Positions 34,602-43,834 of a stretch of DNA of 47,748 nt are shown piece by piece. A model generated the notes under the pieces. That model saw only the letters and a list, made by a program, of their open reading frames with translations. It was not told where the DNA came from and ran no database searches. A program made the translations under genes and the position numbers. The number at the start of each line of letters is the position of its first letter. Within the stretch, counting starts at the first letter, position 1. The DNA comes from a bacterium BMS3Bbin10 (lineage in GTDB: Bacteria > Pseudomonadota > Alphaproteobacteria > Rhizobiales > Methyloligellaceae), in assembly GCA_002897995.1 (NCBI GenBank), contig BDTT01000129.1, positions 1 through 47,748 of the forward strand, written 5' to 3'.

Positions 34602-36323
34602 ATGGGTATTTTCGGCGCTTTGACCACGGCGGTCACTGGCCTGAGGGCGCAATCCTTTGCTCTGGAACGGATTTCCGACAACATCGCCAATTCACAGACA
34701 ACCGGCTACAAGAGGAGCGACGCCTCCTTCGCAGACTTCGTTCCCGACAGTCCCTCGCGGCAGCAGGCGCTCGGCGTTGTGAACGCCTTTTCGCGCCCGA
34801 CCAACACAATCCAGGGCGATATCGCCAATTCGGAAGTTCCCACTCACATCGCCGTCAATGGCGACGGCTATTTCATCATCGCCAACCAGACGGACACGAT
34901 CGACGGCCTGCCCGTATTCGGCAGCGAGGATCTTTATACCCGCCGCGGCGATTTCGAATTCGACCAGAACGGGTATCTTGTGAATGCAGCCGGGTATTTC
35001 CTCAAAGGTTTGCCGATTGATCCGGTTACCGGCAACCCCTCGGGCTCGTCGCCAACGGTTATCCGCGTGTCGAATGATTTTCTTCCTGCAAGCCCAACGA
35101 CGGAAATCGATTACAGGGCGAATTTGGCCAATTATCCGTTGACCGCCAGCGCGAATGCAACCATCCCAGGCAGCGAATTGATTGACCCCGCGGATTTCTC
35201 GGTCGATCCGACCGTTGGCGGCGCGGGTTACGTCCAGGCCAACGAATCGTCGCTGTTTATCGATCAATCGATCGCCGGCGGGGCGATCACGGCCTTCGAT
35301 CAGGCGGGCGCGTCGGTCAATGTGCAATACCGGTGGGCAAAGACGGACGGACCGGTAACAAGGGCCACGACCGCTGGCACGGCCGTAGCCAATGCCGCCG
35401 ATCTGACAGCCGGTATGGGCGGCACATATAACGATGGTACAAATACCAGTGACACGCTGACAATCACTGTCGGTGGCACCGGATATAATTTCGTGATCGG
35501 TACGGGTGGCGGCGAGGTGAACACGCTCGCCGACCTGGTCAATGCGATCAATGGTACAGCGACACTCAACGCCGTTATTACGGCGTCGGCTGTGGGTGGT
35601 GGGCTGACCATCACCGGAGACGACTATGCCAACTCCTTTACGATAGGGGGGGATGCGGATGCTGTTGCAGGCCTGGGACTGACGGCGAACACCTTTGCGC
35701 CCGGCGCCTCCACGGCCGATACATGGAATCTGTTTTATCTGACAGACAGTAATGCAACCGGTACGGACGCAGCATGGCGGAACGTCGGCACTGACTATAT
35801 CTTCGGTGCGAACGGGCAACTCAGCCCGGCGATCACCACCACCACGATTTCCTCTCTTACCGTGAACGGCATCAATCTTGGCAACATCACACTGGACCAT
35901 GGATCGCAAGGCATCACCCAGTTTGCAGATTCCAATGGCGTTGCGAAGGTAACCGACATCAACCAGGACGGCTTCGCCGCCGGTGAACTTGTCGGCATTA
36001 CCGTCTCGGAGGAGGGACGGGTCGTGGCCAGCTACACCAACGGCAGGGCGGTGGATCTCGCGGAAATATCCCTGGCCAGTTTCAATGGCGATGGCGGCCT
36101 GCAGAAGACCGATGGCGGCGCGTTCCGGTCGACACCGGCTTCCGGCGCTCCGATCCTCGGATCGCTCGGCAGCGTGGTTGGATCGGCGCTGGAAGGCTCC
36201 AACACCGATATCGCCGATGAATTCACGAAGCTGATCGTCACGCAGCAGGCCTATGCCGCGAATACGAGAATCATCTCAACAGCCGATGAAATGATTCAAG
36301 AAGCCCTGAATATGATCAGGTAG
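34602..36323 (+). CDS. flgE: flagellar hook protein FlgE
   Basis: Polymerises into the hook outside the cell. 573 aa, longer than E. coli FlgE (402). The N-terminal rod/hook motif (MGIFGALTTAVTGLRAQSFALERISDNIANSQTTGYK), the central D1/D2 region and the C-terminal helix (LIVTQQAYAANTRIISTADEMIQ) are all present. A Gly/Thr-rich insert (DTLTITVGGTGYNFVIGTGG...) carries a hook-type IN module. ATG 34602 is best spaced from AAGGAG; ATG 34599 is adjacent. Driven by the sigma-54 promoter; flgK follows. Confidence 0.93.
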   Translation: MGIFGALTTAVTGLRAQSFALERISDNIANSQTTGYKRSDASFADFVPDSPSRQQALGVVNAFSRPTNTIQGDIANSEVPTHIAVNGDGYFIIANQTDTIDGLPVFGSEDLYTRRGDFEFDQNGYLVNAAGYFLKGLPIDPVTGNPSGSSPTVIRVSNDFLPASPTTEIDYRANLANYPLTASANATIPGSELIDPADFSVDPTVGGAGYVQANESSLFIDQSIAGGAITAFDQAGASVNVQYRWAKTDGPVTRATTAGTAVANAADLTAGMGGTYNDGTNTSDTLTITVGGTGYNFVIGTGGGEVNTLADLVNAINGTATLNAVITASAVGGGLTITGDDYANSFTIGGDADAVAGLGLTANTFAPGASTADTWNLFYLTDSNATGTDAAWRNVGTDYIFGANGQLSPAITTTTISSLTVNGINLGNITLDHGSQGITQFADSNGVAKVTDINQDGFAAGELVGITVSEEGRVVASYTNGRAVDLAEISLASFNGDGGLQKTDGGAFRSTPASGAPILGSLGSVVGSALEGSNTDIADEFTKLIVTQQAYAANTRIISTADEMIQEALNMIR

Positions 36324-36343
36324 CGGTAACCCAGAGTAACCCA

Positions 36344-36371
36344 GGGATCGCGGGCTACCCGCCGCGATCCC
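36344..36371 (+). other. stable hairpin between flgE and flgK
   Basis: GGGATCGCG (36344-36352) pairs with CGCGATCCC (36363-36371). There is no T-run, so it may be an mRNA-stabilising or partial-termination element setting the hook/junction protein ratio. Confidence 0.45.
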
Positions 36372-36394
36372 GATCCTACTGAAAGACCGGTAAG

Positions 36395-38275
36395 ATGGGA
36401 CTGTCGAGTATACTTAATATAGCGACTTCGGGGCTTTCGCTTACCCAGTCGAGCCTTGCGGTAGTCGCGCGCAATGTCGCGAACGCGGATACGCCTGGAT
36501 ACACCTCCAAGAGGCTCACCCAGGAAAACATCCTCTCGGGCGGCGTTGGCATCGGTGTGCGCGGGCTGGCGCTCAGCCGTACGGTCGATGTGTTCATTCA
36601 GTCCCAGTTGCGCATCGAGACGGCGGCATTCGGCGACGTTGCGGTCCGTAACGATTTTCTCAGCCGCATCGATCAGCTGTTTGGCGTGCCTGGCGGTCCC
36701 AACGGACTCGACACGAATATCAATCAGTTCATCCAGTCTCTGCAGGAGTTGACCGCGTCTCCGGACGGATTCACGTCGCGGCAGGCGGTCATTGGCGACG
36801 CGCAGGTGCTCGCGCAGCATATTCGCCAACTCTCCCAGGACGTGCAGACAATGCGCCAGCTGGCGGAAAACTCGCTGGCCGGCGCGGTCGATGAGGTCAA
36901 TGAAGCGCTGCGGCAGCTGGCGACCATCAACCAGACCCTGGGAACACAGACCACCGGCCCGGTTCCGCCGGCCGATCTTCTCGACGAGCGCGATAAATTC
37001 ATCGACCAGATTGCAAAGCATCTCGATATCCGTATTTCCGAAGCATCGAGCGGCGCGGTGTCGATCTTCACCCGCAGCGGCAATGCCCTGCTCGAGGGAC
37101 TGCCCGTCCAGCTCAGATTTGACCAGCAAGGCAATATCGGGCCGCTTTCACTCTACAGCGATGTTCCGGCGGACCGGGGTGTTGGAACAATTACGCTGGA
37201 AGCCGCAAACGGCTTCTCCATTGATCTCATCAGGAACGGCATCCTCGATTCGGGCCGCATTGGCGGTCTGATAAAAATGCGCGATGAAACATTGGTGGAA
37301 GTACAGGCGCAGCTCGATGAACTGGCGCATGCGCTTGCCACTTCGCTGTCCTCAAAGACCGTTTCAAGCACCGCCGCACCTGCCGGGCCTCCCGACGGGT
37401 TTGATATTGATACCGCCGGCCTGCTTGCGGGCAATTCCATTACCGTCAACTATACCCAGGGCGGTACGCCAGCTACGCTCACGATAATTCGCGTCGACGA
37501 CCCGGCTCAATTGCCGCTTTCCAACGATGTGTCCCCGAACCCCAATGACACCGTGATCGGCATCAGCTTTTCCGGCGGCGCCGGCGCGGCGGCTACGGCA
37601 TTGAACACCGCTCTGGGCAGCCTCGGCATCGCGTTGACCGCCTCCAATCCGGCAGGCACCACATTGCGCATTGTGGACGATGGCGTGACTGGAACATCGG
37701 ATGTGGATGCACTCTCGGCAACCGTCACCTCGACGTCTCTCCAGGACGACGGCAATCAGTTGCCGCTGTTTGTGGACGGCGGACTGGCATCCCTGCCCTA
37801 TACGGGCAGTCTCGACTTCGGAGGCCAGAAACTCGGTTTTGCGTCGCGTATCTCCGTCAACAACCTCATTGTCCAGGACAACGAGCTTCTCGTGCGCTTC
37901 GCATCGGCGCCCGCGACGCCGCTTGGCGATGCGACGCGGCCGCTCGAGCTACTGGATCGTTTGACAAATGTCCCCTTCGAGTTTTCACCCGACGCCGGCA
38001 TCGGCACCACGAACAGCCCGTTTAAGGGAACCATTTCCGGCTATGCGCAACGGGTCATCTCTCTCCAGACGGGACGCGCCAATCAGGCCGAGCGGGAACT
38101 GGCGGCCCAGGATGTGGTTGTGACCGCACTGCAGGAGAGATTCAGCGATGATACCAAGGTCGATATCAATCATGAGCTGAGCCAGCTCATCGAACTCCAG
38201 AACTCATTTGCCGCCAACGCCCGCATAGTCCAGGTGGCCGACGAGCTGTTCGACCTTCTGTTCAGAACGTTCTAG
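36395..38275 (+). CDS. flgK: flagellar hook-associated protein 1, FlgK
   Basis: Junction protein between hook and filament. 626 aa (E. coli 547). The N terminus (MGLSSILNIATSGLSLTQSSLAVVARNVANADTPGY) and C terminus (INHELSQLIELQNSFAANARIVQVADELFD) carry the coiled-coil D0 domains. DLLDERDKFIDQIAKHLDI is a typical FlgK segment. A central insert (~345-450, ITVNYTQGGTPATLTIIRVDD...) is like the Thr/Gly-rich modules in FlgE and FlgL. Second gene of the flgE-flgK-flgL operon. Confidence 0.94.
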   Translation: MGLSSILNIATSGLSLTQSSLAVVARNVANADTPGYTSKRLTQENILSGGVGIGVRGLALSRTVDVFIQSQLRIETAAFGDVAVRNDFLSRIDQLFGVPGGPNGLDTNINQFIQSLQELTASPDGFTSRQAVIGDAQVLAQHIRQLSQDVQTMRQLAENSLAGAVDEVNEALRQLATINQTLGTQTTGPVPPADLLDERDKFIDQIAKHLDIRISEASSGAVSIFTRSGNALLEGLPVQLRFDQQGNIGPLSLYSDVPADRGVGTITLEAANGFSIDLIRNGILDSGRIGGLIKMRDETLVEVQAQLDELAHALATSLSSKTVSSTAAPAGPPDGFDIDTAGLLAGNSITVNYTQGGTPATLTIIRVDDPAQLPLSNDVSPNPNDTVIGISFSGGAGAAATALNTALGSLGIALTASNPAGTTLRIVDDGVTGTSDVDALSATVTSTSLQDDGNQLPLFVDGGLASLPYTGSLDFGGQKLGFASRISVNNLIVQDNELLVRFASAPATPLGDATRPLELLDRLTNVPFEFSPDAGIGTTNSPFKGTISGYAQRVISLQTGRANQAERELAAQDVVVTALQERFSDDTKVDINHELSQLIELQNSFAANARIVQVADELFDLLFRTF

Positions 38276-38298
38276 TCAGCGGTCCTTAGGAGAAGCCC

Positions 38299-40098
38299 GT
38301 GACGACAATATCGCCAACTCTCGGTATCACCCGGACTGTTGCTGAAGCGCGTAGGACGATTTCAGAGCTGCAACAGCAGCTTGCCACGGGCAGGAAAGTC
38401 CAGACCTATGGCGATCTCGGCCTGCAAAGCACGCAGAATCTTTCGTTGCGCGCCGAGCTCTCGCAGATCAAGGGATACACGAACACGATTGCGTTGCTCG
38501 ATATCCGTCTTGATCTTTCAATTCTGAATTTGGACCGCATTCGTGATCTGGCGGCGGACACGAAGTCCGATGCGCTGGAAACCGGATTCGAACCGCTCGC
38601 AAGCGGACAGACGGTGTACCAGACGGAAGTCGGCACTCGTTTCAACGAAGTGGTTTCCTTGCTGAACTTAGATGTGAACGGACGCCATTTGTTCGGCGGT
38701 CGCGAAACCGAGCAGAATCCGGTACGGCCGGCGGGCGAAATTCTCGATGGCGCCGGCAGCCAGGCCGGGTTCAAGCAGATCGCCGCAGAGCGGCGTCAGG
38801 CGGACCTGGGTGCGGATGGCCGGGGACGGCTGGTTCTGACCGGTCCTGAAGCCTCCGTGACGGGAAGCGTGGTCGGGACTCCCGGCGATATCGGCGGCGT
38901 TGCCGCGGCGCAGGTCACAATCGATATCGGTGGCAATGCCCAGAATTTCGATATCTCCGATGGCGGGCTGGATACTCTCGCTGCGCTCGAAGCGGCGATA
39001 GACACCGCGTTCGGCGCCGATGTCGCGACGATCGTCGGCGGCAATCAGCTTCAGCTCACCGCCACCAATGCAACCGACACCATTACCATTACCGACATCG
39101 ATGCGGGCGCCGCGGCTCTGGCGGGTCTTACCGCCGGCGTAACCACAAATCCCACTGCCGCGATCAATATAGCCGAGGATACGGCCGGCAGTCCGTTCGG
39201 GTTCAAATTATCCGCCGCCACATCGGCGCTCACCGGCACCACCGTCACCGGGCCGGCAGGTTCCCCCCCGGCGGTGGGTGTGCAATTCACTTCGACACTC
39301 CCGAATGATGGCGAAACGATGCGGCTGAGCCTCGGCCTGCCCGACGGGACGACCCACGAACTGACCCTGACTGCGCGCTCGTCGGGTCCGCTCGGCGATG
39401 GCGATTTCCTCATCGGCGCGGATGAAAATGCGACGGCGGCGAATTTCCAGGCCGTGGTGACGACGTCAATCGAAACAGAAGCGCAACGCTCCTTGAGCGC
39501 GGCATCTCTCTTTGCCTCCACGAATGATTTCTTCGATTTCGACGGGTCCAACCCTCCCCAGCGGGTGGACGGGCCGCCGTTCGATACGGCGACAGCGCTG
39601 CGTGACGCCACAACCACCGACACCGTGGTCTGGTATCAGGGCGAGATTTCCACCACCAGTGCGCGCCAGAGCAACCTGGCCAAGGTGGACGACTCGATCA
39701 TCGTCGCATATGGCGCGCGTGCAAATGAAAATTCGCTGCGCGATGTGTTGAAGACCATGGCGGCCCTGTCGATAGAAACTTTCAACCCGAGCGATGCCAA
39801 TGCGGCCGACCGCTATAACGAGATCAAATTGCGGGGGAACAAGGAGCTTTCGTTCCCTACCGGCACTCAGGCCGTCGATGACATCATCATGGAGCTGACC
39901 GTCGCCAAGACGGTTGCGGGGCGCGCGGGCGAGCGCCATACGGCAAGCGACGCCTTCATGCGCGACATCATCGGCGAAGCGGAGATTGCGGATATCTACG
40001 AGGTGAGCTCGCAGATTCTGTCCCTGTCGGGCCGCATCGAGGCCAGTCTCGCGGTTTCGGCCAGCCTGGGACGGCTTTCCATCCTCAACTACCTCTAG
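38299..40098 (+). CDS. flgL: flagellar hook-associated protein 3, FlgL (flagellin-like)
   Basis: Second hook-filament junction protein. 599 aa, nearly twice E. coli FlgL (317). The N terminus (ISPTLGITRTVAEARRTISELQQQLATGRKV) and C terminus (EVSSQILSLSGRIEASLAVSASLGRLSILNYL) have the paired flagellin-type helices. Residues ~195-400 are a large beta-rich insertion. Start is GTG 38299 behind AGGAGAAG. It closes the operon. Confidence 0.88.
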   Translation: MTTISPTLGITRTVAEARRTISELQQQLATGRKVQTYGDLGLQSTQNLSLRAELSQIKGYTNTIALLDIRLDLSILNLDRIRDLAADTKSDALETGFEPLASGQTVYQTEVGTRFNEVVSLLNLDVNGRHLFGGRETEQNPVRPAGEILDGAGSQAGFKQIAAERRQADLGADGRGRLVLTGPEASVTGSVVGTPGDIGGVAAAQVTIDIGGNAQNFDISDGGLDTLAALEAAIDTAFGADVATIVGGNQLQLTATNATDTITITDIDAGAAALAGLTAGVTTNPTAAINIAEDTAGSPFGFKLSAATSALTGTTVTGPAGSPPAVGVQFTSTLPNDGETMRLSLGLPDGTTHELTLTARSSGPLGDGDFLIGADENATAANFQAVVTTSIETEAQRSLSAASLFASTNDFFDFDGSNPPQRVDGPPFDTATALRDATTTDTVVWYQGEISTTSARQSNLAKVDDSIIVAYGARANENSLRDVLKTMAALSIETFNPSDANAADRYNEIKLRGNKELSFPTGTQAVDDIIMELTVAKTVAGRAGERHTASDAFMRDIIGEAEIADIYEVSSQILSLSGRIEASLAVSASLGRLSILNYL

Positions 40099-40158
40099 AT
40101 ACCCACCGGCTCTTCTGATTGAGTTCTGACTCCAGCCCGTATGCGGCCGGGCGCAACG

Positions 40159-40190
40159 GCATTTTTTTCATCAAATGAATAAAAAAATGC
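40159..40190. terminator. AT-rich inverted repeat, possible bidirectional terminator
   Basis: GCATTTTTTTCAT (40159-40171) pairs with the ATG...AAAAAAATGC arm (40175-40190), between the convergent flgL and flaF genes. The stem is AT-rich, so termination strength is uncertain. Confidence 0.4.
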
Positions 40191-40262
40191 GCTGCTACCG
40201 CTTTGGGGCGGGGCAGCGCACAAATTTCCCAATCGGCCCGGCGAGGGCGCTTGGGGGTTTGT

Positions 40263-40631
40263 TCAGGCGGCGGCCGAGTGAAGGCCCGCCGCGACCTCCT
40301 TATTGATACTGATCAGCGGCAGCAGCTTCTCGGGAGCCGGATCTTCCTGCAGGGCCAGGGAATGCTTGAATATGAAAACCCCGAGAGAGGCGACATTGTT
40401 TCTGATTTCCACCGGGAGGGGATTGTCTTTTTCCGCCACGGCGCCGACAAACACGGTCCACAGGCGGCGGTTGTAATGCAAGACGCTGGCTAATGCTTCT
40501 GTGTCGCCAGACCAGCTGTCATGGATATCCTGAAGCTGCGACGCTGCTTTTAGTAAAAGAGATGCTTCGAGTTGCCTCGGGGGCTTCGTAACCGTTGCAG
40601 TCGCGCTATAGGCTTCATGAGCTTTTTGCAT
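40263..40631 (-). CDS. flaF: flagellar biosynthesis regulator FlaF
   Basis: Small alphaproteobacterial protein needed for flagellin secretion/assembly, acting with FlbT. 122 aa, all-helical; MQKAHEAYSATATVTKPPRQLEASLLLKAA and LHYNRRLWTVFVGAVAEKDNPLP are the family hallmarks. Its start overlaps the flbT end by 17 bp, so they are translationally coupled and probably follow the flagellin transcript. Confidence 0.93.
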   Translation of the reverse strand: MQKAHEAYSATATVTKPPRQLEASLLLKAASQLQDIHDSWSGDTEALASVLHYNRRLWTVFVGAVAEKDNPLPVEIRNNVASLGVFIFKHSLALQEDPAPEKLLPLISINKEVAAGLHSAAA

Positions 40632-41007
40632 TTTCCATCAATTCCTTTTCATAAGCGATGAGCTTATTGGTCGATTTGAGGGCTTTATAATAGGCCCCGG
40701 TTAACAAGAGATTATTGATCGTCTCGATTTGAGGCGCCATGCTTGGCGCCGCGGTTTGAACCTCCTTGATCATCTGGAAATAGAGTTCGTGATGCGTCCG
40801 CGGATCGTTAGCGAGATACATCATCTGAATGAGCAGATATATTTTCTTGCAGGGTGTATCCGCGTCCTCCGGGCGCAGGATATCCTTTTCGCGCAGGATG
40901 GGCGCGTTGCCCTCGATGAAAAGACGCGCACGGTGCCCGTCATTGGTTATGACCGATTCACCGATAATGATCCTTTCACCTGGCTTGATCTCTACTTTCA
41001 AAACCAT
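40615..41007 (-). CDS. flbT: flagellar biosynthesis repressor FlbT
   Basis: Binds flagellin mRNA 5' leader and limits its translation until assembly permits. 130 aa from ATG 41007 (MVLKVEIKPGERIIIGESVI), the conserved FlbT N terminus; an in-frame ATG at 41046 would add 13 residues not seen in the family. CKKIYLLIQMMYLA and LLTGAYYKALKSTNKLIAYE are typical. A flagellin terminator separates it from the flagellin gene. Confidence 0.92.
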   Translation of the reverse strand: MVLKVEIKPGERIIIGESVITNDGHRARLFIEGNAPILREKDILRPEDADTPCKKIYLLIQMMYLANDPRTHHELYFQMIKEVQTAAPSMAPQIETINNLLLTGAYYKALKSTNKLIAYEKELMENAKSS

Positions 41008-41161
41008 CTGGTGGCGTTCCTCTTTACCCAGGATCGTGCCGAACATGGCGGTACGGCTTCATGCGATTATGGTTTGTTAATGCTAATCGCGCGTTAAAAA
41101 AGCCGGGAAACGGTGCGCGAATTGCGCGCGCGGAGCAGGGCGGCGAGGCGGCGGAAGCCAT

Positions 41162-41195
41162 AAAAAAAGGGCGGCGGAAAATTTCCCGCCGCCCT
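41162..41195 (-). terminator. Rho-independent terminator of the flagellin gene
   Basis: On the minus strand AGGGCGGCGGG pairs with CCGCCGCCCT (41168-41195) and is followed by U7 (A-tract 41162-41168). It begins 24 bp after the flagellin stop. Confidence 0.85.
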
Positions 41196-41218
41196 CAAGC
41201 GTTGTTTTGTCCGGTCTC

Positions 41219-43474
41219 TTAGAAGAGGCGGAGCACCTGCTGATCGGCCTGCGACGCCAGCGACAGGGCGACAGACGAAAGCTGCTGCCGTGTCTGAAGG
41301 GCCAGCGTGTTGGCGCCTTCCAGGTTGGAGTCTGCCAGTGTCAGGTTGCCGGCACCGGTCTCAAGCACGTTGATCAGGTTCTTGGTGAAGTCCTGACGAA
41401 TTTCAACGGTTGAGAGCTGTGAACCGAAGGTCGAAGCCTGTGACCGGATGGAAGACAGAGCGGTCGAGAGTTCGTCCAGCGACGTATTGATGTTGGTATC
41501 GGTCTGGAACGCATTTGTCGCTACAGCATTGATGCCCAATCCGCCAGTGTCGAAGTCAACACCGTTGATTGTCAGCGAGCTGGTGGCATCTTCGTTGAAG
41601 ATGACGGTCAGGTTGTCGCTCTGCAACAGGTTGTTCCCGTTGAAGCTCGCATCCCGTGCCAACTGGTCAATCTGCGTGCGGATGTCGTTGAACTGCGTCT
41701 CGAGCGACGCCCGTTCGGTGCTGTTGACCGTGGTGGACGTCGTCGTGCCCGCCGCGAGGCCAAAAGCAGCCGCTTCACGTGAGTTCCCCTCGGCAATGAC
41801 AATGCTGTCAGTACCGTTCGCCGAAGAGATGTCGATCGCGCCGGTTGTCGAGTCGACAGTCGCCGTGCCGCCGGGAAGGGCGGACAGGGAACTGGTCAAC
41901 TCGGCAAGGGTGTTCACCTGACCGGTGCCCGTGCCGAACGTCACTGTCAGCGTCGAGTTACTGCCGACCGTGATGGAGAGTGTGTCACCCTGCTGAACCG
42001 GACCGGAGGTTCCGTTCACCAGATTGGAGTACTCGCCGGCCGTCAGGCCAAACTCGCCAACCGCACTGGTCGTGCCGCCAATCGTCAGCGTGTCGGTGGA
42101 GTTGGCAGTGGTCAGTGAGATGTTGCCAAGGCTACCACCGGAAACCGCCACCGAGGCTGCGCCGCCTGTGATGGCGTTCAGCTGGCTATTGAGCTCTGCC
42201 AGGCTCTGAACCTGACCGGTGCCCGTGCCAAAGGTGATGGTGTTTTGCTGCGATCCGAAGTCGATCTGCAACGTCTGACCGGCGGTAAGACCACCGGACT
42301 GCGTGAGCAGGTTGTTCGGCTGAATCGTGCTGAGCAGTGTCTGACCCGCATCAACCGAGAAGCCCAATGCCGTCAACACCGACGTGTCACTCCCGGTAAG
42401 GGCAATGTTGTTGTCGTAGTCCGTTGCGGACGATGCGGCAACGGTGAGCTGGTTGGTGCCGGTTTCGGTCCCGCTGACGCCCGATATGGCGTTGATTTGC
42501 GCAACCAGATCGGCCTTGGTCTGGATATTGCCAGCGGCTTCGCCGAACGTCAGGGTGACTGCCGTATCGGAGCCTCGCTGGACTACCAGCGTACGGCCGT
42601 CGTTGACCAGATCGTCCAGCGCGGTGTTCTTGGAGACCAACCGGTTGGTCGTGTCCGAGCCGATACCAACTGCGCCAAAGCCAAGATCGGCGACGTTGGT
42701 GCCCGTGCCATCTGTAAGGCGCAGAGTATCCTCGGTCGACGATCCTGTGATTGCGAGCACACCGTCGGTGTCGGTAACGCCGATACCGTTCAGTCCGTCG
42801 AGACCGGTTGCAAATGCAGCAACAGTCTGGTCGATGCCGATCGTTAGAATGGTGCCGCCACCGGAGACAGCGGCCGCGCCTGAAGTGGTAAAGTTCACCG
42901 TCAGAGTGGGGTTCGTACCATCCGTGATGGTGAAGGAATCGCCGTTGCTGGGAGGCGATCCAATCGCGGAGAGCAGATCCGTGCTGGCGCCGAGGTCGGT
43001 GCTGGTCGCGACCGCATTGGCTGCGTCCGTACCCAGGTTGCCCGTTCCCTCTTGCGTTGCAATTGCATCCGCCGTGAGGGTGGAGCCAGTGCCGGCGACC
43101 GAGGTCAGCGATTCAGGGTTGAACCCTGCGCTCGTTGCGCCCGTGACGACGGTGGACGTGATAGGGCCGCTTGTCTGAAGCGCCTGACGGGCCGAAGCCT
43201 GTGCACTCTCGACCAGGTCCGTAATGGACGAAAGGCCCTTGTCAGCGGCTCTAACCGTTTGCAGGGCGTTGCCGACCGAGTCGAGCAGACGATTGAGATC
43301 GTTTGCGCGAGTGTTCAGCGAAGAAGCGGTAAAGAACGCCGTCGGATCGTCAAGGGCGCTGTTGACCTTCAAGCCTGTCGAGAGACGCTCCTGCGTCTTC
43401 GACAGAAGGCTGGCGGTGTTCTGCAACGACAACAGGTTATTGCGAACCGCCGAGGATAGAATGATCTCAGCCAT
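41219..43474 (-). CDS. long flagellin
   Basis: Filament subunit of 751 aa, versus ~270-280 in Caulobacter and ~500 in E. coli. The N-terminal domain (ILSSAVRNNLLSLQNTASLL ... TGLKVNSALDDPTAFFTASSL) and C-terminal domain (FGSQLSTVEIRQDFTKNLIN ... SLASQADQQVLRLF) are normal. Residues ~115-575 are a Thr/Gly/Ser-rich middle with at least four repeats of a module with core LTVTFGTGTGQVNTLAEL. Ribosome site AAGGAAA. A weak sigma-28-like promoter lies upstream. Only one flagellin gene is visible here. Confidence 0.92.
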   Translation of the reverse strand: MAEIILSSAVRNNLLSLQNTASLLSKTQERLSTGLKVNSALDDPTAFFTASSLNTRANDLNRLLDSVGNALQTVRAADKGLSSITDLVESAQASARQALQTSGPITSTVVTGATSAGFNPESLTSVAGTGSTLTADAIATQEGTGNLGTDAANAVATSTDLGASTDLLSAIGSPPSNGDSFTITDGTNPTLTVNFTTSGAAAVSGGGTILTIGIDQTVAAFATGLDGLNGIGVTDTDGVLAITGSSTEDTLRLTDGTGTNVADLGFGAVGIGSDTTNRLVSKNTALDDLVNDGRTLVVQRGSDTAVTLTFGEAAGNIQTKADLVAQINAISGVSGTETGTNQLTVAASSATDYDNNIALTGSDTSVLTALGFSVDAGQTLLSTIQPNNLLTQSGGLTAGQTLQIDFGSQQNTITFGTGTGQVQSLAELNSQLNAITGGAASVAVSGGSLGNISLTTANSTDTLTIGGTTSAVGEFGLTAGEYSNLVNGTSGPVQQGDTLSITVGSNSTLTVTFGTGTGQVNTLAELTSSLSALPGGTATVDSTTGAIDISSANGTDSIVIAEGNSREAAAFGLAAGTTTSTTVNSTERASLETQFNDIRTQIDQLARDASFNGNNLLQSDNLTVIFNEDATSSLTINGVDFDTGGLGINAVATNAFQTDTNINTSLDELSTALSSIRSQASTFGSQLSTVEIRQDFTKNLINVLETGAGNLTLADSNLEGANTLALQTRQQLSSVALSLASQADQQVLRLF

Positions 43475-43776
43475 AGCTTACGTTTCCTTTACTAGGTTAC
43501 TTTGATACGCATGCCCCCTCCTGGAGCATCGCTCGCATCATCGCGAATTAAGCCTAATGAGGCCTTAACAACCGTCCTGCAAAAGGCAGGTGTTCGGCCG
43601 TTTAAACCGTGGCTTTCACGACGACTTCCATAGCTGACGAAAGATTCCCCTGCCAGCTAGCGTCAGTTGTAGGCGGCAAGCGGAAAAGTGTGGTTAACTG
43701 GAAGGGAAGTGTGGCGATATGGTTAGCAAATTATCAATTTCGCCCGGAATTGGGGGCGGGATGGCGAATATACCGG
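43475..43776. other. flagellin 5' region
   Basis: No protein gene. Minus-strand features: the flagellin leader with AAGGAAA, a CCTGC-AAAAG-GCAGG hairpin at 43576-43590, and the weak sigma-28-like promoter. A TTAA half-site pair at 43548-43575 is spaced too far apart to be a standard CtrA box. Confidence 0.4.
43591..43617 (-). promoter_or_regulatory. weak sigma-28-like promoter for flagellin
   Basis: Minus strand: GAAA (43614-43617), 15-bp spacer, GCCGAACA (43591-43598), compared with the FliA pattern TAAA-N15-GCCGATAA. Two core mismatches in the -10 and one in the -35; no -24/-12 element found nearby. Confidence 0.3.
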
Positions 43777-43818
43777 AAAAAAACGGATCATCATTCAGCC
43801 TGGATCACCGTTTTTTTT
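43777..43818 (-). terminator. Rho-independent terminator of the flgI-flgJ-flgN operon
   Basis: AAAAAAACGGATC (43777-43789) pairs with GATCACCGTTTTTTT (43803-43817) around a ~13-nt loop, with a bulge. It lies directly after the flgN-like stop and could work in both directions. Confidence 0.65.
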
Positions 43819-43834
43819 CATGTTTATCACCTGT

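Noticed and set aside
41060-41100. CtrA box upstream of flbT (TTAATGCTAATCGCGCGTTAA)
   Set aside because: Half-sites are 13 bases apart, not 7, so it is not a standard site.
43548-43575. CtrA box upstream of flagellin (two TTAA motifs)
   Set aside because: The TTAA motifs are separated by 13 bases rather than 7.
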